A DNA stretch of 64,000 bases from Albimonas pacifica. GTDB lineage: Bacteria; Pseudomonadota; Alphaproteobacteria; Rhodobacterales; Rhodobacteraceae. The notes under the pieces are model-generated. The model did not search any database. It worked only from the letters and a program-made list of their open reading frames with translations, and was not told where the DNA came from. The DNA lies in contig NZ_FOQH01000003.1 in NCBI RefSeq assembly GCF_900113695.1, positions 186,001-250,000 on the forward strand, written 5' to 3'. A program made the translations under genes and the position numbers. Each line of letters opens with the position of its first letter. The stretch's first letter is position 1. Positions 53,835-61,879 of the stretch are shown here, one piece after another.

Positions 53835-54959
53835 TCAGCCGCCCGCGGCCGCGTCGGCCTCCTCGGCCACGCGGCGACCGGCGGCGGCCATCGCCCGGCC
53901 GCGGTCGCACATCGCCCGCGGGTCGACGCCCGCCGAGCTGACGTTGCCCTGCGCCGCCCGCGCCGCCACGCCCATGGCGATGGCGCCGAGTCGGAACATC
54001 GAGAAGGCCATGAAGATCGCCCAGTCGTCGATCCGCTCGCGGCCCGAGCGCAGGCGGTAGCGCTCGATCATCTCCGCCTCGGTGGGCATCCCGTCGGCCT
54101 CCGGATCCACCCGGTCGGGGGAGTCCGCGGGCATCCGCCAGGGCCGCAGCAGGTAGGCGAGGTCCGAGAGCGGGTGCCCGATGGTGCACAGCTCCCAGTC
54201 CAGGATCGCCAGCAGCCGCGGCTCGGTCGGGTGCAGGATGACGTTGCCGGGGCGGTAGTCGCCATGCACCACCGTGGATTCGTCGCGCGCGTTCGGGGCG
54301 TGCGTCTCCAGCCAGCCGCGCAGCCAGTCGAGGTCGGAATAGTCGATGTCGGGCGGCAGCACGTCCTTCGACGCCTCCACCTGCCCCGCCCAGCGCGCCG
54401 TCTGGCGCACCAGATAGCCGCCGGGCCGTCCGAAGCCCTCGAGCTTGGCCTGCCAGTCGACCGCGTGCAGGTCGGCGAGCGAATCCACCAGGGCGAAGGC
54501 GGCCTCGCGCCGGTGCTCGGGCTTCATGGGCGCCAGCGCGGCGGAGGGGATCACCCGACCCGCCACATGTTCCATCACGTAGAACTCCGCCCCGATCACG
54601 CCCGGGTCGTCGCAATAGGCGATCATCTTCGGCGCGGGGACCGGCGTGCCCTCCATCGCCGCCATGGCGCGGTATTCGCGGTCGACGGCATGGGCCTTGG
54701 GCAGCAGCTTGCCCGGCGGCTTCTTGCGCAGCACCCAGCGCGTGCCCCGGGCGCCGGTCAGCAGGAACGTCGGGTTCGACATCCCCCCCTGGAACTGCGC
54801 GACCTCGAGCCCCTCGCCCGCCTCGGGCACATGGGGCGCGAGCCAGGCCGCGAGCGCGTCCGCGTCGAAGCGGTGGATCTCCGAGGGCGCCTCGGTGCGC
54901 GGCGTGTCGCCGTCGCCCTGCGGCGAGCCCGAGGACTTCGGGGCGGTGGTCACGGACAT
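53835..54959 (-). CDS. APH-family kinase (ACAD10/LvaA-like)
   Basis: The product has 374 residues with the aminoglycoside-phosphotransferase-like kinase fold. The glycine-rich start is QFQGGMSNPTFLL, the ATP lysine lies in VLRKKPPGK (about 79-80), the catalytic loop is VVHGDYRPGNVILHP with D234, and the metal aspartate is D254 in AILDWEL. This is the branch fused to acyl-CoA dehydrogenases in eukaryotic ACAD10/11 and represented by LvaA in levulinate catabolism, where the 4-hydroxyl of a hydroxyacyl-CoA is phosphorylated. It lies between a crotonase and an acyl-CoA dehydrogenase gene, so it is most unlikely to be a resistance gene. Confidence 0.85.
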   Translation of the reverse strand: MSVTTAPKSSGSPQGDGDTPRTEAPSEIHRFDADALAAWLAPHVPEAGEGLEVAQFQGGMSNPTFLLTGARGTRWVLRKKPPGKLLPKAHAVDREYRAMAAMEGTPVPAPKMIAYCDDPGVIGAEFYVMEHVAGRVIPSAALAPMKPEHRREAAFALVDSLADLHAVDWQAKLEGFGRPGGYLVRQTARWAGQVEASKDVLPPDIDYSDLDWLRGWLETHAPNARDESTVVHGDYRPGNVILHPTEPRLLAILDWELCTIGHPLSDLAYLLRPWRMPADSPDRVDPEADGMPTEAEMIERYRLRSGRERIDDWAIFMAFSMFRLGAIAMGVAARAAQGNVSSAGVDPRAMCDRGRAMAAAGRRVAEEADAAAGG

Positions 54960-54966
54960 CTCCGCC

Positions 54967-55818
54967 TCACACCGCCGGGAAGGCGGGGGGGCGACGCTCG
55001 ACGAAGCTCTTCACGCCCTCGCCGAAGTCGGGGCTCTCGAAGCTCTTCTTCATCTCGGCGTCGGCGATGGCGAGGCTCTCCCCGAAGCTCTGGAAATACG
55101 AGGCCCGCACCTGCCGCTTCATCACCGCGATGGACCGCGGCGAGGCCTCCTTCGCCATGCTCTGCGCCACGCCGTCGACCAGCGCGTCGAGGCTCTCGCC
55201 CGGCACGGCGCGGTTCACCAGGCCCAGGCCCTGCGCCTCGGCGCCCGTGAACTTGCGGGCGGTGAACAGCAGGTCCAGCGCATTCGCCTCCCCCACCAGG
55301 CGCGGCAGCAGCCAGGCGATGCCATGCTCGGCCACCAGCCCGCGGGCGGCGAAGGCGGTGGTGAACTTGGCCTCCTCGGCCGCATAGCGCAGGTCGCAGT
55401 AGAGCGCGAGGATCAGCCCGATGCCCGCGCAGGGCCCGTTGATCTTGGCGATCACCGGCTTGGGGCAGGCGTAGAGATAGCCGAAGCGCCCCGCGTAGAC
55501 GTCGCCCAGCGCCGGCCCGGGGGCGGCCGAGAAGCGCGGGTCGCCCGCAGGCGCGGCCGAGCCGTTGGGCTTGCTCTCCGAGGTGCCTTTCGAGGCGACC
55601 GCGTTCTCCAGCACGCCCATGTCGGCGCCGGCGCAGAAGCCGCGGCCCTCGCCGGTGATCACGATCACCCGGCAGTCGGGATCGACGCCGGCCTGCTGCA
55701 CGGCGGTCTGCAGCTCGTTGGCCAGCGTGGGCGTGTAGGCGTTCAGCCGGTCGGGACGGTTGAGGGCGATGGTGGTCACCGACGCGGCGGTCGAGACCAG
55801 GATCTCCTGGAAGCTCAT
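54967..55818 (-). CDS. Enoyl-CoA hydratase/isomerase family protein
   Basis: This 283-residue crotonase has the oxyanion-hole GFCAGADMG and NGPCAGIGLILALYCDLRYA. It keeps the glutamate in RGLVAEHGIAWLLPRLVG and the typical end FVERRPPAFPAV. An insert of about 35 residues (about 73-107, Ser/Pro/Ala-rich) follows the first oxyanion segment. GGAGATCCCCCG precedes the ATG. It lies 62 bp after the CoA-transferase gene and 7 bp before the kinase gene, so all three are one transcript. Confidence 0.9.
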   Translation of the reverse strand: MSFQEILVSTAASVTTIALNRPDRLNAYTPTLANELQTAVQQAGVDPDCRVIVITGEGRGFCAGADMGVLENAVASKGTSESKPNGSAAPAGDPRFSAAPGPALGDVYAGRFGYLYACPKPVIAKINGPCAGIGLILALYCDLRYAAEEAKFTTAFAARGLVAEHGIAWLLPRLVGEANALDLLFTARKFTGAEAQGLGLVNRAVPGESLDALVDGVAQSMAKEASPRSIAVMKRQVRASYFQSFGESLAIADAEMKKSFESPDFGEGVKSFVERRPPAFPAV

Positions 55819-55880
55819 CGGGGGATCTCCTGCACGGGGGGGCGCGCCCCGCGCCGGCGGCGGCGCGGGGCGCGGAACGG

Positions 55881-58205
55881 TCATTCGGCGGGAACCGGCG
55901 CGGCGGCGGGGGCCGCGGCGCGCAGCGCGGTGGGCTTGAGGCTGATCACCCCCGAGGCGACCAGCGCCTGGTAGCCCGCCTCGTCCACGCCCAGGATGCC
56001 GGTCAGCACCGCGTGGGTGTCCGCGCCCAGCAGCGGCGCAGGCCCCACGGGCGGCTTGCGCCGGCCCTCCTCGAGGATCGGCAGCGCGAACTGGCGCTGC
56101 AGCCCGATATGGGGCCGCTCGACGTCCAGATGCGCGCCGACGGCGGCGAAATGGGCGTCCTCCAGCGTCTCCTCGGGCGTCAGCACCGGGGCGGCGGTCA
56201 CGCCCGCGGCCTGCAGCGCCTCTGCCGTGCGGTGGATGTCGCGCGTCGTGCTCCAGGCGGAGATCGCGGCGTCGATCTCGTCCTCCCGCGCCCGCCGGGC
56301 GGGGAGGTCGAGGACCGCCCATTCCGGCTTGCCGATCTCGCGCGCCAGCGCCTCCCAGGCGGCCTGGTCCTGCGCCGCGACATGGATCCAGCGGTCCTCC
56401 CCCGCGCCGGGGTAGAGGCCGTGGGGCGCCATGGCGACATGGCGGTTGCGGATCCGCGCCGGCTCCTCGCCGGTGGCGCCGCGGGCCAGCATGGCAGGGG
56501 CGGCGAAGGGCACCAGGCACTCCACCTGGCTCAGGTTCAGCCACTGGCCCTTGCCGCCGCGGGTGCGATGCACCAGCGCCGCCAGCGCCGCCGCCGCGCC
56601 GTAGAGCCCCCCGATCGGGTCGCCGTAGGCGATATGCCCCATCGCCGGCGGCCAGCTCGGGTCGCCGCGGAACGACGGCAGGCCCGAGGCCTGCTCGAGC
56701 GTCGAGCCGTAGGCGCGCGTGTCCGACCAGGCGTTGCCGGAGCCGAAGGCGGAGGCCGAGACCATCACCAGGTCCTCGCGCCCCTTCGACAGCCCCTCCC
56801 AGCCCATGCCCAGCCGCTCCATCACCGTGGCGGCGTGGTTCTCGACCGTGAGCTGGCTCGCGTCGACCAGGGCCTTCGCCAGGCGCTTGCCCTCGGCGGT
56901 GGTCAGGTCGAGGCTGACGCTCTTCTTGCCGCGGTTGAGCGCGGTGAAGCGGCGGGATTCCTCGTACTGGCCGCGCGCGATGCTCTCGGCATCCCACAGC
57001 GTGCCGCGCCACCAGTCGGGGTAGCGCCCGGCCTCGATCTTGATCACCTCGGCCCCGAGGTCGGCGAGGATCCGCGTGATCAGCGGCCCCGCCCAGCCCA
57101 TCGAGAAATCGGCGACCCGGAGCCCGGTCAGCGGCTCGCCCGGGGCCGCGTCGCGCGCGGCGGAGACGTCGAGCGGCGCGAACCCGTCCCCGGTGTCGGC
57201 CACCCGGATCGGCGAGCGCGGCGCGGTCAGGCGCCGCCCGCCGGCCTCGATCTCGCCCATCAGGCCGCGCGGCCCGAAGATGGGATGGTCGAGCAGCATC
57301 TCCGCGTCCGGCACCACCGCCATCGGCACCCGCATTTTGCGGCCCAGCGCGGCCCAGTCCTCGGCCGCGCGGGTCTTGAGGCGGGCGTCGATCACCGGCT
57401 CGATCTCGTCCACCCGCTCGCCGCGGAGCTGGATGGTGGCGAGGTCGGGGTCCGTCGCCCACTCCGGCAGCTCCAGCATCTCGCAGAAGGCGGCCCACTG
57501 GGCGGGGGTCAGCACGGTGATGCCCAGCCACTTGCCGTCGGCGCACCGGTGGGACGAGACGGGGCAGGTCGGGAAGAACCGGTTCACGCCCTTGCGCTCG
57601 CAGGGGCGGCCGTAGCCGATGGCGTCGGCCATGGCGAGCTCCGCGAGGCACAGGTTCGCCTCCAGGATCCCCACCTCGAACTCCCGGTGCCGGCCGCCGG
57701 CGTAGAGCGCCGCGAGCCCCGCGTGCAGCGCGCAGACCCCGCCGACCATGGCGGCCTGCAGGTCGCCCAGCTGCTGGGGCGCCTCGTCGACCGGGCCCAC
57801 GATGTGGATCATCCCGATCAGCGCCTGCACCACCGCGTCCGAACCCTTCCAGTCCGAGAGCGCGCCGCCGCCCGTGAACCAGCGCAGGTCGAGCGTGGCG
57901 GCGCGGGGCTTCGCGGCCGGCGCGGGGCGCGCGGCCTCCTCGCCCAGGATCAGCAGGTCCGCGCCCGCGATCAGCGCGTCGAGCCCGCCCGCGGCCGGGG
58001 TCTTGCCATGGTCGAGCCAGGCGAACAGCAGCCCCTCGGTGGCGGGATCGTCGGGAACCTCGCGCCGCCGGCGCAGGGGATCGCCGCCCTCGGGCTCGAC
58101 CCGGATCACCTCCATCCCGAGGTCGGCGAGCATCCGCCCGCACCAGGCGCCGCCCACGCCGCCGCCGATCTCGACGGCGCGCAGGCCCTTCAGCGGCGCG
58201 CTCAT
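55881..58205 (-). CDS. Two-domain CaiB/BaiF CoA-transferase
   Basis: The product has 774 residues with two complete-looking family III CoA-transferase domains in tandem. Domain 1 (about 1-350) reads LKGLRAVEIGGGVGGAWCGRMLADLG with catalytic D148 in QLGDLQAAM. Domain 2 (about 356-760) reads LTGLRVADFSMGWAGPLITRIL, with D529 in YGDPIGGLYGA and FTALNRGKKSVSLDL. Family III enzymes normally act as interlocked dimers of one-domain chains, so this is a fused dimer. It should activate a carboxylic acid by CoA transfer. The start lacks a ribosome site of its own and overlaps by ATGA a 26-codon ORF that has one. Confidence 0.9.
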   Translation of the reverse strand: MSAPLKGLRAVEIGGGVGGAWCGRMLADLGMEVIRVEPEGGDPLRRRREVPDDPATEGLLFAWLDHGKTPAAGGLDALIAGADLLILGEEAARPAPAAKPRAATLDLRWFTGGGALSDWKGSDAVVQALIGMIHIVGPVDEAPQQLGDLQAAMVGGVCALHAGLAALYAGGRHREFEVGILEANLCLAELAMADAIGYGRPCERKGVNRFFPTCPVSSHRCADGKWLGITVLTPAQWAAFCEMLELPEWATDPDLATIQLRGERVDEIEPVIDARLKTRAAEDWAALGRKMRVPMAVVPDAEMLLDHPIFGPRGLMGEIEAGGRRLTAPRSPIRVADTGDGFAPLDVSAARDAAPGEPLTGLRVADFSMGWAGPLITRILADLGAEVIKIEAGRYPDWWRGTLWDAESIARGQYEESRRFTALNRGKKSVSLDLTTAEGKRLAKALVDASQLTVENHAATVMERLGMGWEGLSKGREDLVMVSASAFGSGNAWSDTRAYGSTLEQASGLPSFRGDPSWPPAMGHIAYGDPIGGLYGAAAALAALVHRTRGGKGQWLNLSQVECLVPFAAPAMLARGATGEEPARIRNRHVAMAPHGLYPGAGEDRWIHVAAQDQAAWEALAREIGKPEWAVLDLPARRAREDEIDAAISAWSTTRDIHRTAEALQAAGVTAAPVLTPEETLEDAHFAAVGAHLDVERPHIGLQRQFALPILEEGRRKPPVGPAPLLGADTHAVLTGILGVDEAGYQALVASGVISLKPTALRAAAPAAAPVPAE

Positions 58206-58282
58206 GGCAGGGCGTCCGGGGCGGGGGTGGTCGGGCGGTCGAGCGCGCCCAGCGGGCGCGCCTGCGGGGCTGGCCGCGGCAT
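58202..58282 (-). CDS. 26-codon leader ORF coupled to the CoA-transferase gene
   Basis: ATG at 58282 is preceded by GGGAGGATCTCC, an excellent ribosome site. The ORF encodes a 26-residue Pro/Ala/Arg-rich peptide beginning MPRPAPQARPLG. Its TGA overlaps the ATG of the CoA-transferase (ATGA), whose own upstream sequence lacks a Shine-Dalgarno. Translation of the large gene therefore probably depends on termination-reinitiation at this ORF. The peptide matches no family I recognise and may matter only as a translation entry point. Confidence 0.6.
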   Translation of the reverse strand: MPRPAPQARPLGALDRPTTPAPDALP

Positions 58283-58549
58283 GGAGATCCTCCCAGATCC
58301 TTTGTGTGCGTCCGACCTCTCGGGCCCGTCAGGGGGCCGGGGCGGTTTCGCGCCGAGGGTATGCCTGACAGCTGTCAGGAATCAAGGCCCGACGATCAGC
58401 CTCCCTTGCGACCTCGCCCGCCCGGGGCCTCGCCCGGGCCGCCGCGGGGCCGCCGCGGGGCCGCGCGGGCCCCGGCAGGGCAGGGGCGCCGGCCGGCGCG
58501 ATCCGGCGCGGGCGGCGCGCGAGGGGCCGGGACGGCCGGGGCGGGAGAA
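58206..58549. other. Intergenic region between the CoA-transferase operon and the TetR gene
   Basis: This 344-bp stretch holds the leader ORF (to 58282), the CoA-transferase operon promoter with its operator (58357-58385), and about 160 bp of GC-rich sequence after the TetR stop in which nothing else was recognised. Confidence 0.6.
58357..58385 (-). promoter_or_regulatory. Promoter and TetR operator of the CoA-transferase operon
   Basis: On the minus strand TTGATT (58380-58385) and ATACCC (58357-58362) are separated by 17 bp. The perfect 16-bp palindrome CCTGACAGCTGTCAGG (58364-58379) fills the spacer. Related palindromes lie at 59443-59473 before the divergent ABC operon, pointing to one regulator for both. 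Confidence 0.68.
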
Positions 58550-59299
58550 TCAGCCCTGCGGCGCCGCGCCCGCGCTGCGCGCCCCGGCGGCGGCCGGGGC
58601 GTCGGCGGCGCCGGCCTCGGCCGCCAGCCGCTCGACCATCGCCGCGACCGAGAAGGCCACCGTGCGCAGCAGCACGTCGGGGTCCGCGCCCTTGTTGAGC
58701 CAGTCGCGCATCGGGCCGAAGGCGGTCATGAAGATGATCAGGTTGGACAGGATCTCGGGATGGGGATCGTCCTCGGGCACGCCGGCGAGCCGGCGCAGGT
58801 GCACGGCCAGCTCCCTCAGCATCCGCTTCTCGCGGGCGTGCATGGCGCGGCGGTCCTCGTCGCGCAGATGCGGCACGGCGCGGTAGGACAGCAGGATCCC
58901 CTGCCGGTTGGTGCCCCACAACTGGCGCAGGTAGTCGACCAGCACCTGCTCCAGCGGCTCGCCCGGGCGGGCGTCCAGCATCTCGGGCAGGGTCGGGGCG
59001 TCGGTGCGGAACCACAGCTTGTTCAGCAGCCTGCGCAGGATGTCGTGCTTGTTGGCGACGTAGTCGTAGAGGCTCGCCTGGTTGACCCCCGAGCGGGCGC
59101 AGATGTCCCGGATCGTGGTCGAGGCGAAGCCCTTCTCCAGGAACAGGTCCAGCGCCGCGTCGCAGATCTGGTCGCGCCGGATCTGCACCAGGTCGGGGTT
59201 CTGGATGCCCTCGACCACCGCCTCGGTCAGCTCCGCCGGCGGGGCCGCGCCGGCGCCCCCTGATCCCGCGCCCCCCGATGTCGACCGTCTCGCCGTCAC
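58550..59299 (-). CDS. TetR-family regulator
   Basis: The product has 249 residues, with HTH QICDAALDLFLEKGFASTTIRDICARSGVNQASLYDYVANKHDIL and a helical effector domain. Gly/Ala-rich ends of about 20 and 25 residues lie outside the family core. It lies between the leftward CoA-transferase operon and the rightward ABC operon, both of which carry CTGAC/GTCAG palindromes in their promoters. The most economical view is that it represses both. The effector is probably the imported acid or its CoA ester. Confidence 0.88.
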   Translation of the reverse strand: MTARRSTSGGAGSGGAGAAPPAELTEAVVEGIQNPDLVQIRRDQICDAALDLFLEKGFASTTIRDICARSGVNQASLYDYVANKHDILRRLLNKLWFRTDAPTLPEMLDARPGEPLEQVLVDYLRQLWGTNRQGILLSYRAVPHLRDEDRRAMHAREKRMLRELAVHLRRLAGVPEDDPHPEILSNLIIFMTAFGPMRDWLNKGADPDVLLRTVAFSVAAMVERLAAEAGAADAPAAAGARSAGAAPQG

Positions 59300-59416
59300 G
59301 AGATCCCCATCCGCTGTGCCAGGCGGCCGACCCTAGGCGCCGCCCCGGGGCGGCGCAAGCGCGGCGCCGGCGCGTCCCCCGCCCGCCCCGATCTTCCCGA
59401 CCGGCCGGCAGGCGGC

Positions 59417-59473
59417 TTGACGCTCCATGGCGCCCTCTGTAGCCTGACAAGCGTCAGCCTGTCGACCGTCAGG
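59417..59473 (+). promoter_or_regulatory. Promoter of the ABC operon with two TetR operators
   Basis: TTGACG (59417-59422), a 17-bp spacer and TAGCCT (59440-59445) form the promoter. CTGACAAGCGTCAG (59444-59457) and the weaker CCTGTCGACCGTCAGG (59458-59473) lie side by side over the -10 and start point. Confidence 0.65.
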
Positions 59474-59553
59474 AATCGTTCCTCGGTCGGAGGCGGGCAG
59501 GAGACGCGAACCAGACGGGGGCCAACCCCGCGGCTTGCGGGAGGAGAACGACG

Positions 59554-59712
59554 ATGGGCGTGGCGACACGCGACCGCGCGCGGCCCGGCCGTGGCGCGGC
59601 GACAGCAGGCATCCGCGGCGCGGCGACGGCAGGCATCCGCGGCGCGGCGGGCATGAGCGCCGGCGGACCCCGTTCCGGACAGCGCGACGCGCAGGGCAGG
59701 TCGGCCGAATGA
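59554..59712 (+). CDS. 52-codon leader ORF coupled to the ABC ATPase gene
   Basis: ATG at 59554 has GGGAGGAG at the right distance. The ORF encodes a 52-residue Gly/Ala/Arg-rich peptide beginning MGVATRDRARPGRG, with two copies of AATAGIRG. Its TGA overlaps the ATG of the following ATPase (ATGA), which has only a weak ribosome site. This is the same layout as the 26-codon ORF before the CoA-transferase. The low-complexity sequence argues against a folded product; a role in coupling is more likely. Confidence 0.5.
   Translation: MGVATRDRARPGRGAATAGIRGAATAGIRGAAGMSAGGPRSGQRDAQGRSAE
59594..59641 (+). repeat. 24-bp tandem repeat, two copies
   Basis: Two adjacent 24-bp units (59594-59617 and 59618-59641) differ at one base, and a partial third follows. 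They lie inside the 52-codon ORF and keep its frame. Confidence 0.85.
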
Positions 59713-60764
59713 GCGCCGACGCAGGACTGGTCGAGGCCGCGACGCGTCCCTCGACCGCCGCCGCCCCGCTGCTTTCGGTCAGCGACCTGGGCATCGCCTT
59801 CGGGCCCCGACGCGGCTTCGGCGGCGTGCGGGTGACCGAGGGCGTGGGCTTCGACATCGCCCGCGGCGAACGCGTGGGCCTGGTGGGCGAGAGCGGCTGC
59901 GGCAAGACCGTCACCGGCCTCGCCCTGATGCGCCTGCTGCCCCCGACGGCGCGGATCGACGGGCAGGTGATGCTCGACGGCGAGAACCTGCTCAAGGCCT
60001 CGCCCTCGCGGATGCGCCGGCTGCGGGGCGCCAAGATCGCGATGATCTTCCAGGAGCCGATGACCGCGCTCGACCCCGTGTTCACCATCGGCGAGCAGAT
60101 CGGCGAGGCGCTTCGCATCCACAAGCCGGTGAGCAAGGCCGAGGAGCGCGAGCGGGTGATCGAGGCGCTGGCCGAGGTCGGCATCCCCGCCCCCGCCCGC
60201 CGCGCCCAGGAATACCCCCACCAGCTCTCGGGCGGGATGCGCCAGCGCGCGATGATCGCCATGGCGCTGGTCTGCCGCCCCGAGCTGATCATCGCCGACG
60301 AGCCGACCACCGCGCTCGACGTCACCATCCAGGCCCAGATCATGGACCTGCTGGCGCGCCTGTCGGAGGACACCGGCACCGCGCTCCTGTTCATCACCCA
60401 CGACCTCGGCGTGGTGGCCGAGACCTGCACGCGCATGATCACCATGTACGCGGGCCAGGTGGTCGAGGACGCGCCGGTCGACGAGGCGCTGATGCGCCCG
60501 CGTCACCCCTACACCTCGGGGCTCCTGCGCTCGCTGCCCCAGCTCAACCGCGGGCTGGGTGAGGACGGGCGCCGCTCCTTCGCCTTCATCCCGGGCCGCG
60601 TGCCCTCGCCGATGGCGATGCCCGAAGGCTGCCGCTTCCGCGACCGCTGCGGCTTCGCCGAGGCGGGCTGCGAGCGGCCGCAGGTGCTGACCGACGTCGG
60701 CCCCCAGCGCCGCGCGCGCTGCCGCCGCACGGAAGAACTGACCTTGCCGGGAGCCGTGGATTGA
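59709..60764 (+). CDS. Peptide/nickel-type ABC ATPase, OppD/DppD-like
   Basis: The product has 351 residues, with Walker A GESGCGKT, Q-loop FQEPMTALDPVFTIGEQI, signature LSGGMRQR, Walker B IIADEPTTALD, and the oligopeptide-type C-terminus with cysteines in CRFRDRCGFAEAGCERP. It powers import with the OppF-like partner encoded next. The ATG at 59709 overlaps the stop of the 52-codon ORF. The permease genes are not in the window and should lie to the right. Confidence 0.9.
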   Translation: MSADAGLVEAATRPSTAAAPLLSVSDLGIAFGPRRGFGGVRVTEGVGFDIARGERVGLVGESGCGKTVTGLALMRLLPPTARIDGQVMLDGENLLKASPSRMRRLRGAKIAMIFQEPMTALDPVFTIGEQIGEALRIHKPVSKAEERERVIEALAEVGIPAPARRAQEYPHQLSGGMRQRAMIAMALVCRPELIIADEPTTALDVTIQAQIMDLLARLSEDTGTALLFITHDLGVVAETCTRMITMYAGQVVEDAPVDEALMRPRHPYTSGLLRSLPQLNRGLGEDGRRSFAFIPGRVPSPMAMPEGCRFRDRCGFAEAGCERPQVLTDVGPQRRARCRRTEELTLPGAVD

Positions 60765-61789
60765 CCCTCGCCCCTTCCTCCGCCGACCTCCAGCAGCCCG
60801 TCGTCCGCGTCCAGGGCCTGCGCATCCTGTTCCCCTCGCTCGACGGCTCCGACACGGTGAAGGCCGTGGACGGCGTCGACTTCGAGATCCGCCCCGCCGA
60901 GACCTTCGGGATCATCGGCGAGAGCGGCTCGGGCAAGTCGACCATCGGCCGGGCGCTGGTGGGGCTGCTCGACGCGACCGAGGGGGTGGTCGAGCTCGAC
61001 GGCCGCACCCTGAACTCCGTCCCGCGGCGGGAGCGTCGGACCGCCCGCCAGGCCTACCAGATCGTCTTCCAGGACCCCCACGCGGCGCTGAACCCCCGCA
61101 TGACCCTGATGGAGAGCCTGACCGAGCCGCTCCGCATCCGCGGCGGCGTCTCCGAGGACGAGATGCGCCGCAAGGCGCAGGACAGCATGGAGCGCGTGGG
61201 CCTGCGCGCCGAGATGCTGGGCCGCTACCCCCACGAGCTCTCGGGCGGGCAGAAGCAGCGCGCCAACATCGCCCGCCTGCTGCCCCTCAACCCCCGCCTG
61301 ATCGTCTGCGACGAGGTGGTGGCGGCCCTCGACGTCTCGATCCGCGGCGAGGTCCTGAACCTCTTCGCCGACCTGCAGCGCGACTTCGGCATCGCCTACG
61401 CCTTCATCGCCCACGATATCGCGGTGGTGGCCCAGGTCTCGGACCGCATCGCGGTGACCTACCTGGGCCGGTTCATGGAGGTCGGCCCGGCCGAGGCCGT
61501 GACCGAGCGCCCGCTGCACCCCTACACCACCGCGCTGCTCTCGGCCGAGCCGCGCCCGCTGCCCGCGCATCTGCGCGAGGCGCGCCGCATCGACCTGAAG
61601 GGCGAGATCCCCAGCCCCGTCGACCCGCCTTCGGGCTGCCGCTTCCGCACCCGCTGCCCCTGGGCGCAGGCGCGCTGCGCGGCCGAGGTCCCGGAGTGGC
61701 GCGAGCTGCGCCCCGACCACTACGTCGCCTGCCATTTCGCCACGCCCCACGGGATCGAGGCGCCGCCGGCGGCGGGCGAACACGACTGA
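60761..61789 (+). CDS. Peptide/nickel-type ABC ATPase, OppF/DppF-like
   Basis: The product has 342 residues, with Walker A GESGSGKST, Q-loop FQDPHAALNPRMTL, signature LSGGQKQR and C-terminal cysteines (CRFRTRCPWAQARC). Walker B reads LIVCDEVVAALD, where most relatives have DEPTSALD or DEPVSALD; the catalytic glutamate is kept. A TTG start at 60761 overlaps the oppD-like stop (TTGA) and has GGGAG seven bases upstream. Confidence 0.88.
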   Translation: MTLAPSSADLQQPVVRVQGLRILFPSLDGSDTVKAVDGVDFEIRPAETFGIIGESGSGKSTIGRALVGLLDATEGVVELDGRTLNSVPRRERRTARQAYQIVFQDPHAALNPRMTLMESLTEPLRIRGGVSEDEMRRKAQDSMERVGLRAEMLGRYPHELSGGQKQRANIARLLPLNPRLIVCDEVVAALDVSIRGEVLNLFADLQRDFGIAYAFIAHDIAVVAQVSDRIAVTYLGRFMEVGPAEAVTERPLHPYTTALLSAEPRPLPAHLREARRIDLKGEIPSPVDPPSGCRFRTRCPWAQARCAAEVPEWRELRPDHYVACHFATPHGIEAPPAAGEHD

Positions 61790-61879
61790 CGGCGGGCGGG
61801 GGAGAGCGGCCCCCGCCCCCGTCGACCCCGCAGGAGCGCCACGAAGACGCTCGCGCGGATCCAGGAGGAGAAGACCCAG

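Noticed and set aside
53835-54959. APH-family gene as an aminoglycoside resistance determinant
   Set aside because: The sequence type and the flanking crotonase and acyl-CoA dehydrogenase genes fit the ACAD10/LvaA kinase branch, not drug resistance.
54967-58143. 1058-residue frame suggesting a CoA-transferase/crotonase fusion
   Set aside because: The crotonase has its own ATG at 55818 with a strong ribosome site, and the upstream part of this frame is a shadow of the CoA-transferase read in another frame.
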